A stretch of 64,000 nucleotides of DNA from Mesostigma viride (Eukaryota; Streptophyta; Mesostigmatophyceae; Mesostigmatales; Mesostigmataceae), in the NCBI GenBank assembly GCA_009746045.1, contig RPFO01000072.1:4404245-4468244 (forward strand). The letters run 5' to 3'. The first letter of the stretch is position 1. Each line of letters starts with the position of its first letter. The notes below the pieces were generated by a model. It saw only the letters and a program-made list of their open reading frames with translations. It ran no database searches and had not been told where the DNA came from. Below are positions 9,247 to 20,000 of this stretch, piece by piece. Both the position numbers and the translations under genes were made by a program.

Positions 9247-10560
9247 CATAATAAATATAATAAACATAAAGAAGAAGAAATGAGATTACAGCAATAAGTA
9301 AAAAAAAAAAGACTACAGAAAGTTATCTCACTTAATAAGGAAATATAGAAAGTTGAATAAATATAAAGTGCAGACACGTGTGTAGTACTCCTACACACAG
9401 ATCTCGAGTGATTTATCTAGTACCAAATCCGAAAGGCTTGCATCACTCCCCGGACAGGAGAACTTTTGCGGATGACTGTAGGTGTAAGTTGGCGATGCCA
9501 TGGTAACCGGAGACGTCCGTCCTATAGTCAGCAAAATTGGTGCGAGAGGTCCCCAGTTCGATTCCGGTCGGATTCATTTGCAGATCGCGTTTTCCGCGTT
9601 TTCCGCGGCCCGGCACTGAACGCAAAGGTTTTCACCTTTGCGGAGTGTCTGATCAGAATAAAGTAAAAGCATAGATAATTTAATTAATATGAATAATAAG
9701 GAAGATATTGGTAGAAAGAAAATGTGATCAATAAGGTATAAAAAGGTAAAATAGGAAAAGGAAAACAGGTGGCAAGGAAAACTCCCCACAGCAAAAAGAA
9801 AATGGGTGTGCCATGTAAGGGAAATCGAGGAACTTACTTGTAGGAATGTGGGGGCTCTCATATTTCCTTAGATGCAAGAAAATATGAACACTGCGTGAAA
9901 GCCTAGTAGGAAGCCTTCCGTGCATGAGGCGACATCTCCTTATCATTCAATTTTACAAATGTACGTCTTATGTGGTATGCTACCAAGTAGGTTGCATCAT
10001 TCACCGCACATACACCGCACGTAGATTGTCATGCACATGTGCAGTGATTGGCATGTAATGCTGGCCTTGCGTGTAGCAGTGCAGGTCACCAGAGTGGCAT
10101 CTGATCCTGGCACCTGGCCCAAAGGCCAAAAGGTGCATGTTGTGAGTGAGGCGCATGCACGCCCAAGGTACGTTGTCAAGTGTAATGTGATGCCTGTCAC
10201 GATTTTTTGTCATGCACAACCCAACCAGCATGCTTACAGTGGTGGTAATGGTGCATTAGCTCTTACTCGTCACAGTGACACCAGCATGAACTTCGCATAT
10301 TCTACCTGCCATGTACGGTATAAACTCCCGAGAGCACATAATATACACTCGAATATATACAAAAAGGCTCCATACCAAGGTATGTGAATGGAAGCAAACA
10401 TATGCCATTGTGTATGGTAATGCCCCAACCACAATCGTCTGTCCAGCTCATTTCACCCAGAACCAGCAAGTCGTACAACGCCTTCATCAAAGCTTCCTTA
10501 ACAAAATCCCCGGCATCGCGCCGTTGCTGCACCGAGTGTGTTGGAAGTGACACCGGAACT
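9247..10560. other. No gene recognised
   Basis: AT-rich at the left. A tRNA-like B-box (AGTTCGATTCC at 9552-9562) lies in sequence that does not fold into a tRNA. The remainder (9660-10560) holds only short frames without recognisable domains. Confidence 0.4.
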
Positions 10561-10800
10561 GACTCAGTCACAGTTGCGGGCAATATACTTCAGAAAACCC
10601 TTTGACGTGGTGTCCGGAGAGACGACGTCACGCCGCACATTGGGACCTCGCGGGCGCTGAATGACAGGTCCAATCTCGTCAAGAAGATAATCGAAAGCGT
10701 CAAGCGTGACCTGAGACGTTTCCTGCATCAATCTCCCGCAGTCTCAGGATCGCCTCGTCGCCACCTCCTCATCTGGAACGCGAAGTCATTGATCCTTTCA
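10561..10800 (-). pseudogene. Possible transposase fragment (PIF/Harbinger-like, tentative)
   Basis: On the minus strand, two adjoining frames separated by one frameshift read ERINDFAFQMRRWRRGD and then a helix VTLDAFDYLLDEIGPVIQRP. The second resembles the TFDYLL...I-P-IQ segment that precedes the catalytic domain in Harbinger-type transposases. No DDE residues are visible, and the flanking frames are broken. This is a weak call resting on one short motif. Confidence 0.25.
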
Positions 10801-11568
10801 ATGGACTCAAAACCCGGCGTGACACCCGCGCAGTTGCGAGGCCCACGCCCGGCGGATCATCTTCTCTGACTGCGCGGAACATGTCCTCGCGATTAGCCCC
10901 CCCCCCCCCTCCGGCACGAGCACGTGATGGTATTAACAGATCCCGTTGCTGGCGAAGCTTCTGCCTTTTATAAAGCGTAGCCATCATCGTACGTATACTT
11001 TGCCAACCCATGATTGCTGCCAGAAACGACTAACGAGGAGTGGGGAAAGGCTATCAAACGGGAAGCAGATCAAGGATACGAACGCCTTTGTCTAACCAGG
11101 CCAAGAATCGAGTCACAGCCAAGAAATACGCCAGCCTACTCTAGCTAAGACGAATGGCTGCCCAATGACGCTTGTAATGTAACTACAGAGAATAACTGAC
11201 GCGTAGAATGCCAAACTAGAACGCAGGTATATAAGTAACTCTCTCGAATAGGATCGACGCCAGGAGAACGTCATGAACAAGTCACTGTGGCAGACTACAA
11301 TGTGGAGGGGAAATGACACAAAACCATTGGTGCAATCCCAAAAGCTACAAAGATCCGTAGCGAGATCACGTTCGTGATGGCTAGAAGCAGGAAGCACTGA
11401 TCAAGTGTCGGCCATAGTTTGGAATGATGACCATGAACGCCGACGATGTCACTTTGTTGACACAAGCTGGAACGTGCAGTTTGTGGCCAGGATCGGTCCG
11501 CGCCAAGGTGCGCCGACTTTCCCGCGCAAATTCTTCTGTGACCTTCCCCAATGAGCATTTCCGACCCT
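10800..11568. other. No gene recognised
   Basis: Contains a C11 homopolymer near 10900 and otherwise unremarkable sequence. Nothing supports a gene. Confidence 0.4.
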
Positions 11569-11700
11569 GTGAGTCAGTGAACGGGTGTGCGAACAGGCCG
11601 GCGAACAGACGCGACGAAACGGTTCACACGGCCGTTCGCAAACCCGTTCGCACACCCGTTCGCACACCTTGTTCCCCCGGACCTGTGAGTTCAGCCTTAA
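11569..11700. repeat. Inverted copy of the GTGTGCGAAC foldback repeat
   Basis: Contains ACGGGTGTGCGAACAGGCCG on one side and CCCGTTCGCACACC motifs on the other, ending GGACCTGTGAGTTCAGCC. This is the reverse complement of the left flank of the 4193-4410 block, so the two are copies of one dispersed element in opposite orientation. Confidence 0.7.
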
Positions 11701-11794
11701 GTGGGCCCAGGTAGCAGAGGACAATGACCGGCCCCCTCCGGTGGGGCAGAAGCGTTTTTGTAACCCATGGGTAAAATGCCATGAGAGACCGCTA

Positions 11795-11934
11795 GGGTCT
11801 GTCTCCATCTCTAGATAGCATGGACCGGTAGGATTGTGTGCCCCCATCAATCCATCTGGCATCCATCCATCCATCGGGGTACGTTAATACTCCGTGACTC
11901 CCCAACGGGGGCACGAGTTCAATTAATTAATTAA
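11795..11934 (+). mobile_element. F1 retroelement 3' end hosting element B
   Basis: Shares TCTCCATCTCTAGATA, GGACCGGTAGGATTGTGTGC and CATCCATCGGGG with the other F1 ends. The hairpin (11889-11917, CCCCAACGGGGGC variant) precedes a TTAA tail (11920-11934) that ends exactly where the DNA element B begins. Confidence 0.75.
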
Positions 11935-13738
11935 GGGGACGTGGCGCGCCGAATATTTTCCGCGCGAAAAAATTCGCGGCACCGGCCGTACCGTGAAAAG
12001 TGGGTGCTCCGTGCGCGCACCACTTGCGGAAGTGGCCATGGCGACTGCGTTTAGGCGAAACTAGCAATGTAGGGCTAGAGAAATGCAAAAAAAATGATTG
12101 GATGTTGAAGACGATGATTTAATGATGTTGGATTGCGGCGGCAAGTGGCTGGTTTACAATATCGCTGCTTTCTTTTACTGCCATCGGCATGGGGGGTAAT
12201 CTGCATTTTTTGGTCGCGCGGAATAAAATAGAATTCGTGATTGCGGCAGTAAATTCTCAGTTTTGGGGGTCTTTTTGACCGTGAAGGATGCATTCATATC
12301 GGTAGCATCGAATTCTAAACCGAACGGGTGCTTTTTGCTACATTTTCGGCCATTCTCTGTAAGTATTTTTTCAGGCCTGCGCAGTGCATGTCGGAACCTT
12401 CCATGGAAGAACGGCCGTTGTTGCGCGCCTGGGCGAGGGATCTACGAGGGCAAGGTATAGATTTGTGGCGACTGTTATCTACTATCAGTTCTTTCTTCGA
12501 AGAGCTCATCGTTCGAAGTTTTTTGCGTTCGTTTTGGTCAGTTTCCGCCAGTTAACTCTCCGTTGCGTGCCGTCGTGTTGACGAATACCTGGCAGCTTTA
12601 GCTTGTTTTCGTTGATGTCTTGATCAAATCCGCTTAGTCTCAGCCGATAGATCCTAGGGAAGGCGTAAGGGATTTCATAGCACGTGTTCTGGCAAGGATG
12701 TTGTGCGTATGGACGCTTCTTGTTGTGTGATAGTGACGCACCCTTTCCTCGCAGCGGCATCACAGCGGTCAGAAGCTGAACGGCCGCCACTGGTTTCTTT
12801 GCATTTTATCGTGCAGGGAAGGAATTTTTGAAATCGACGATCATGTTGGAGATATTGCATTCGTGTGACTGCATGTAGATAGCTGCCATCATTGGTTTAT
12901 TTGAGCTTTCCTTGTTATGATGATGTGACAAGACAGCAATGTTGCTGAGCCAACCATGGTTAACATGGTTGACTGCATACAAGCTTTGTATGCCATGATC
13001 TCCTTGGTTCCTTGCCCTCCATAGTTCCAGTTTGTTGCCCATGTCGGGTAGTGCAGTTAAGGAGTTGTTGCTGTGTTGGTAAGCTTGGTTGGCATAACCC
13101 TTACAATCTAACGTGGGAGAAACATAGAAAATGCTGGTAATGCATGTGAGTGCCATCATCATTATTGCTATTCACGTACTTATAAGTCTGGCCATGCTCG
13201 AGGGACGGTGAAGGAGTATGAGGTGCGTGGCCACCCCTTTGTACTTCACAACATATTCAGCATGGATTTGATCCATGTTGATGGCATGTAAAGTGTGATT
13301 GTGTTTACTTGCTTTCTGAGTGGTCCTTAGCGCCTTGTCAGGTAGTGAGTGGTCGTCTAGGAAACCCATCAGTGCGTGCCACAGTGACCCCCAACCTTGA
13401 GCATGTGTCGTCATCAGTGTGCTAGAGTTAATTATATGTGCTTTTGATCATAGATTTGCTGAGTTCTTAGCATGAAGTTTACAAGGTAACCTTGGGTAGA
13501 GTATAGTGTATGCTCTCTTGGCATGTATGCCTAGCGATCGTGTTGCTATGCTTGCGCTGGCAAGGTTGGCCATGCCGAGGGCAGATGAGGGAAGATGTGG
13601 TGCCTAGCCGTTTGCTTATGTTTTGTGATCGAGTGGGGCATGCTTTCTGGCTTTTTGGATGGAAAACAGCATGCCTAAGTGGCCATATACAAAGAAACCC
13701 CCCTTAAGCTTATGTTCAGGTTTTAGCACGCATAACCT

Positions 13739-14128
13739 TATTACTTGAGCAAGACTTGTCGGAATGACCTGTGTTAAGGGTGGCTGCCACGACGTGATGC
13801 AAAGGGAGGGGCAGGGGGACGATGGGGAAGGTAGTAGTGATGATGAGAATGATGTTGATAATATTCCTTGCCTTGCATGTGCTTCCCCGGATGAAATTGA
13901 CGGTGTCCCTTTCCTGCTGTGCAGCACATTCGGGTGCAAGGGAGGACTGCATGGGTGCTGCGCTGACCCCCCGTTGACTAAGGAGCCCAAGGGGGATTGG
14001 TTTTGCCCTGCCTGCCTTGTGCAGGATGCTTACAAGGGCTGATATAGTGACATTTTCTGTTTTAGCGGGCATTTTTTTTAAAACACGTCTGACGCAATAA
14101 CTTGAGCTAGACTTGTCGGAATGACCTG
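13739..14128. repeat. Direct repeats of about 31 bp flanking the PHD block
   Basis: TTGAGCAAGACTTGTCGGAA (13746 on) recurs as TTGAGCTAGACTTGTCGGAA (14102 on), both continuing TGACCTG. Copy A has a single hybrid copy at this place (2262-2300), so A looks like the product of recombination between the two repeats that removed the PHD exon. Confidence 0.8.
13764..14042 (+). CDS. PHD-finger ORF inside element B
   Basis: The frame has 92 codons: an acidic stretch (GDDGEGSSDDENDVD) and then a complete PHD zinc finger in Cys4-His-Cys3 order. The ligands are CLAC, CSTFGC, H-x-x-C (LHGCC), then WFCPAC, with the usual Trp before the last pair. PHD fingers typically read methylated or unmodified histone H3 tails. 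The frame ends at TGA 14040-14042, and the element's 3' region follows. It is probably the last exon of the element's gene, read in the same direction as the start context at 12038; upstream exons are not resolved. An ATG at 13764 may simply be internal. Confidence 0.6.
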   Translation: MTCVKGGCHDVMQREGQGDDGEGSSDDENDVDNIPCLACASPDEIDGVPFLLCSTFGCKGGLHGCCADPPLTKEPKGDWFCPACLVQDAYKG

Positions 14129-14587
14129 GGACTTGGAACACTGCTGTCCCCCTGTTAGCCGGAATTTTTGTTGATTTTGTGGCCTTATCGGAAGTGTTTA
14201 TGATATGTATATTCCCAATGTCCGGTAAAAAATGACCTGTTTTGCGGGAAAATTAATAACTGTTCAAGGTTTTGCCATTTCCATTATGTAAATAGCTCAG
14301 CAAGCTACAAACTCAGGGAACTATATGACCTTGATTTTTGGTAGCCAACAAATAAGTGCATTGGCTGGGGCATACTCAGCCCTAATTAGCGTCTTTTGCT
14401 ATTTATAGCGCATTATTGGCGTATATATGGGGGTAGTACCCCCAACAAGTGCATGGACAACTCACTAGAGATGTTATTTAGTGCCCCCAATCATAATTCA
14501 GCATTGTGCAAATGAATTTCAAGTGATATTAGCATATGTCAGATTTTTTGGGTTTTGGGGTGCCACCTCCCCTTAATTAATTAATTA

Positions 14588-14617
14588 ATATCAAGGAGAC
14601 AACCAGCGCAGGCCAGA
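14588..14617 (-). repeat. Dispersed repeat R1, minimal copy
   Basis: TATCAAGGAGACAACCAGC followed by GCAGGCCAGAA, with TTAATTAA directly on both sides. Only the fixed end of R1 is present. Confidence 0.7.
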
Positions 14618-14782
14618 ATTAATTAATATGACCAAGTAATGACTGAACCAGCCAACGTGAAGGGACAAACCAATTCAGCCAGCAAACCAAGCCAGCGAAA
14701 GGTTCAGCAGCCACGCAGACAACCTAGCCGAGGAATCAGAAAGCTAAGGAACTAGATCAAACAAACAAGCGTAGTACGCGGG

Positions 14783-15299
14783 GTGGGTGGGGGTGGGTGG
14801 GGTGGGGGGGACGGGGTGGGGGTGGGGGTGGGGTGGGGGGGGGGGGGCGGTGACGGCGGCGCTGGCGCTGGCGTTGGCGTTGGCGCTGGCGCTGGCGCTG
14901 GCGCTGGCGCTGGCGCTGGCGCTGGCGGTGGCGGTGGCGGTGGCGGTGGCGGTGGCGGTGGCGGTGGCGGTGGCGGTGGCGGTGGCGGTGGCGGTGGCGG
15001 TGGCGGGGGGGGGCGGGGGCGGGGGCGGGGGGGCGGGGCGGGGGCGGTGGTGGTGGTGGTGGTGGTGGTGGTGGTGGTGGTGGTGGTGGTGGTGGTGGTG
15101 GTGGTGGTGGTGGTGGTGGTGGTGGTGGTGGTGGTGGTGGTGGTGGTGGTGGTGGTGGTGGTGGTGGTGGTGGTGGTGGTGGTGGTGGTGGTGGTGGTGG
15201 TGGTGGTGGTGGTGGTGGTGGTGGTGGTGGTGGTGGTGGTGGTGGTGGTGGTGGTGGTGGTGGTGGTGGTGGTGGTGGTGGTGGTGGTGGTCGTGGTGG
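14783..15299. repeat. GGGGGT / GGCGCT / GGCGGT / GGT compound satellite
   Basis: Successive blocks: G-rich (14783-14848), (GGCGCT)n to about 14927, (GGCGGT)n to about 15006, a G/C-rich link, and (GGT)n from 15045 to 15299. All long frames here are repeat translations. The G-rich strand could form quadruplex structures. Confidence 0.97.
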
Positions 15300-17046
15300 T
15301 GAGAGTTTGCATATGCTCTCTTGCAAATTCGAAAAAACAGAATTAATTGTAGAACCGAAGCCAGAAAGGCCAGCAGCCAAGCAAGCAGATGATTCATCAG
15401 AACAAGAATGGGACGAGGAAACAAGCCAGCACCCACCAATCGAACTTGCAAGAACTCTGGTGGGAGTTTTCTTGGTGCATTATAATTGGTGACGCTGGCA
15501 TCTGGCTGCCTCAATCGTAACATGATCACGACTATCGAGCCAATGATATCTACAAACTTGCGGCAGCCTGTTGGTGGCACATACCAGTTGCACTTTGCGC
15601 CAACTTCGAACACGGAGGGGGGGGGTCTACGCCCGGCAAGTCGGCACGCCTGTCTGATCAGTCAAATTTCCGTGAATATCCGCAGTGCGTTTTGGCCATG
15701 CAGGTCAGCGGAACCGTACGTAAGCCAGGCCGACAGTCGGTTTCCTCATTCCTTCGCACGGCCGACCCTAGGATAGGAAGTTACCAACATCCCCGTTTCA
15801 CAAAGTCCAATGTCGAAACTTCTCATTCCTTAATGACTGCCGGCCCGTGAATCCTACAAAATTCACGTCCGCGGGGCCATACAAGCCATCGCGGTTGTGG
15901 ACAGCCATTAATGTGCCTTAGATTCGATTCGAAACCTTATGTTGGCATCTGAAAACAACTTTACTTCGCATGGAGCGCCCGCCATATGTAAGGGGCTCAT
16001 TTCGCCATCCAATGTCCGTGCATAACAATGCAGACTTGGACGGGATCGAACCCACTGAACATGGAATTACGGATGTAATTAGCCCATGATCGAGTTCAAA
16101 CCCTAGTGCATTTCCAGCCTAAAAGCGACAAGCCAGCTATGATGCGGCAAAAAAATGCCTCAATTGCAAGTCAATTGCGTAAATAATCAAAATTCTAACA
16201 AGTGAAAAGATTTCGGGCAATAATAAATTTGTGGTTGTTGCTCAAACCAAACTGAACTTCCCTGCCCGCCGGTTGTCCCGTGTGCCGTCGAGCCACAGCC
16301 GTCGAGCCTCGGCCTCCATCATTGCATCTCACGTGCCTTGGGGCAAAAAATCATGTTCTAGTTCGCGCCTTCGCGGCTAATGGACAACCCCGTCCGTAGA
16401 ATCTACGGGCACGGCGCGGGCCGCTGGGGCCAGCCTGCGCGCGAATCTGAATCGTGACGCATGTAGACGCATGTACCTGGTCCTGCGATATCCTCACTGG
16501 ACTGGTAGAGCCTGTATGGACGTATTGCGTATGGACGTATTGCGTATGGCCGTAAGGCTTATGGTCGTTTGCCGTTGGGCGTTGATGCCATGAATGGGGC
16601 ATTGGGCAATGATGGTTTATCTGACTTGTTTCGGTCGACTTGACCTGTTGACACTTGACAGCGCATTTCGTACGTGGTGAAGTTGCAGCAACCGACGCCA
16701 GCCATTTCTTTAATACAGTCAAATCCGAAAAAGACCAGAGGATTACGTCACCTTGTACCACCTGATGTGCTGCTTCAGTAGCGCGCATGATTTTGACGTT
16801 CGTGATTTGTACTTGACGTTTTGGATGATTTGACGACGATTTAACCCGGAAAATGGCGCTATCGAACTACGAATTTGACCGGGTTGTTCTCAGGATAATG
16901 CATGTCACCTCACTGTCCCTGTCCCGTGCGCATATATCAATCGTGGAAGGCTTGCCATTGCACACACGACACGCATCTAACTCACGGGCTTGGGAATCCG
17001 ACCTTTTTTCTCTCCCCTACCATACGCTGGTCAGACACAATTCAAA
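15300..17046. other. Upstream region of the secreted-protein gene
   Basis: No gene recognised. Tandem CGTATTGCGTATGGA motifs occur near 16520-16545. Frames on the minus strand (for example 16351-16788) have no recognisable domain. The promoter of the gene starting at 17047 should lie in the right part, but I see no clear TATA element. Confidence 0.4.
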
Positions 17047-20000
17047 ATGCCGCGACCGCCGCGTGTATGCGCGGCAGATATGTCGCGGCGTGCATCATTG
17101 GAAAATTTGAGTCTCCTCTTTGTTTCAGTGGCAATGCTGCTGGTACCGGGCACTTGCCAGACCGCCGTTCCTCATGTTCCCTGTATTAAGGACCAGCCAA
17201 GTGCAGGTCAAATTACGTGCACTGCAAACGATGTCTATTTGGCAACGGTCACCAATATTACCATTCTTGATAGTGACGGCGGGTGCACATCCCCCTCCGA
17301 CACCGTTACCTTCACGGCGATTTTTGCAATCATCGCCCAGTCAAAAACTCGATATGATGCCGGTTTGTGGTTTGCGGAGGACAGGGACAACGACGGGGCG
17401 CTCCGAGGTACGTATCCTAACCCCACATTTCCGGTCTTTCAAATACAGCCGGTGTAGAAACAGGTGCTTAGCATCTTGTTTGTGGCTTTGGCCAGTGGCA
17501 AGTACAAGCAGCTTTATGTGGTAGGCTGTAAGCTGGGGCATCTCTCATGTCATACCTTTTGCAAACATTTCTGTCTGTTCTTGCAGGCGTGTGCACCGCA
17601 GCGACTATTCCCAAGGCGCCTAGCCCCCCTTGGCACGACGAAGATTCGGATAACTGCGGAGATATGCTACAAGATGAACTGCTCCAACCAATGTTGACAG
17701 TAAGTTGCCTCAGCCATCTTTTAACTACTTCAGAGCACAACTCTTACAAGAACTGAATTGTTTGCAAGCGTCATCGGAGTGCCTGGTGGAGAATGCACCT
17801 GGTGGAAGCTTTTCTCGATTGCTTTGGCACAAGGATTTGTGGAATTGATGTGTGTGGCATACTGTCTTTGTTATGGTGCTTAACAGGGACGCTGTAGGTC
17901 CTTAAGGATGGAGGAGAAGGCATAAAGTGACTGTTGGGTCGTAATGAGTTCATGACTGTAAACTTAAATCACTGTTTCGGCGTTTTGTTCGTGGTTATGT
18001 CATGCGTGCCTCCTGACAGGTTACCGTGCCTTGCAGGGACGTCGACCAGAACAGCCAGCTCGATCTGGGCTACTGCATGTGAGTGCAGGCGACTCGGGGT
18101 ACTGCAATATGAGGAGTGTTTAATTCATCATTGCATGTGTTGATAGGTCCAGGAAGTGTAGATCAAACGGCAGGGAGCGCGAGTATAGCATCAGGGGGTG
18201 GCCAATTGTCAGATATCAGCTAGCGCGTCCAGATAGCTGCAGCTACAAGCAATCCTCATTCTGACGTGTCCAGTGCACAGTCACATGGTTGTAAAATCCA
18301 CAAATCTGATCATTAATTGCATCTTTTCTTCAAGGCACGGGTTGTGGATGTTTTATCTGCGCGATCCAGTCGTCCAGTAACCTTTTGTGGCATGCGTCTT
18401 TTAAATATCCTCCATGCCAGCGATGACATAAACTCACATGCCTTGCGTGGTGTTACCCTTCTGCCACGATGCCCACAGAACCTGGCAGAATAATGCGCGG
18501 CAAGCGTGCATCTCCTACGTGGACACTGTGCCGGACGCGCCCTCCAAGTGCAACTGCGAGCCAGGGCGCAACATCAACATTACTGTACCAGAATGCACCG
18601 TCAACGCCGACTGCGTGAGCTCGGACGTATGCTCCACGCTTGCCTGCATCAACAATAAATGCGTTACCACCAACACCACCTCTTGCAATGATGGCAACAT
18701 CTGCAACGGGATTGAGACCTGCGATCCAATCAATGGCTGCAAGAGTGGCACCCCCCTTGTATGCGACGATGGCGACGCCTGCAACGGTGTGGAGACCTGC
18801 AACCATCTCTCTGGCTGTGAGAATGGCACAGCGCCTGTCTGCGACGATGGCGACGCCTGCAATGGTGTGGAGACCTGCAACCATCTCTCTGGCTGTGAGA
18901 ATGGCACAGCGCCTGTCTGCGACGATGGCGACGCCTGCAATGGTGTGGAGACCTGCAACCATCTCTCTGGCTGTGAGAATGGCACAGCGCCTGTCTGCGA
19001 CGATGGCGACGCCTGCAATGGTGTGGAGACCTGCAACCATCTCTCTGGCTGTGAGAATGGCACAGCGCCTGTCTGCGACGATGGCGACGCCTGCAATGGT
19101 GTGGAGACCTGCAACCATCTCTCTGGCTGTGAGAATGGCACAGCGCCTGTCTGCGACGATGGCGACGCCTGCAATGGTGTGGAGACCTGCAACCATCTCT
19201 CTGGCTGTGAGAATGGCACAGCGCCTGTCTGCGACGATGGCGACGCCTGCAATGGTGTGGAGACCTGCAACCATCTCTCTGGCTGTGAGAATGGCACAGC
19301 GCCTGTCTGCGACGATGGCGACGCCTGCAATGGTGTGGAGACCTGCAACCATCTCTCTGGCTGTGAGAATGGCACAGCGCCTGTCTGCGACGATGGCGAC
19401 GCCTGCAATGGTGTGGAGACCTGCAACCATCTCTCTGGCTGTGAGAATGGCACAGCGCCTGTCTGCGACGATGGCAACGCCTGCAATGGTGTGGAGACCT
19501 GCAACCATCTCTCTGGCTGTGAGAATGGCACAGCGCCTGTCTGCGACGATGGCAACGCCTGCAATGGTGTGGAGACCTGCAACCATCTCTCTGGCTGTGA
19601 GAATGGCACAGCGCCTGTCTGCGACGATGGCAACGCCTGCAATGGTGTGGAGACCTGCGAAGCAGCCAATGGCTGTGTGCCTGGTGCTCCACCTGACTGC
19701 GGAATCGACAATGACGTCTGCGATGGACGGGAGTACTGTGACCCTGAAGATGGCTGCCAGGTCGATGAGAGCGTGATCCCTGTATTGTCCTCCGCCACCC
19801 CGCTGACCATCGATATCGAGGCAGGGGAGTGCGCGTCATCGATCGTGTTCACCAATTCCAGCATCCCCGTCCACATCACACTGATCAGCACCAGCGAAGA
19901 CACCGTGACGGTGACCGCTCTGTCCATCGCGGGTGTCACCCAGCTGGGCGAGTGCCAGCTCATCGTCGGGGCTGTCCTCAACAGCATTGGCGACACCATC

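Larger units (their letters stand above)
11935..14572 (+). mobile_element. TTAA-flanked terminal-inverted-repeat element, copy B
   Basis: Left end GGGGACGTGGCGCGCC (11935) and right end GGGGTGCCACCTCCCC (14572), TTAA on both sides. These are the same ends as copy A in reverse order. The left 110 or so bases match the right end of A inverted, including the GTGGCCATGGCG start context. The right 1 kb matches A inverted, except for an extra 356-bp block carrying a PHD finger. The middle differs between copies. It may be a non-autonomous or decayed member of a piggyBac-like group, or an unrelated TTAA-specific family. Confidence 0.75.

Noticed and set aside
9478-9575. Possible tRNA or tRNA-derived SINE (AGTTCGATTCC)
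   Set aside because: Only the B-box region fits; the T-stem has two mismatches out of five and no anticodon arm is clear.
16030-16115. Possible tRNA gene (GGTTCGATCCC-like B box and paired ATGCA/TGCAT ends, minus strand)
   Set aside because: The T-arm is at the wrong distance from the acceptor stem and the T-stem has mismatches; no proper cloverleaf can be drawn.
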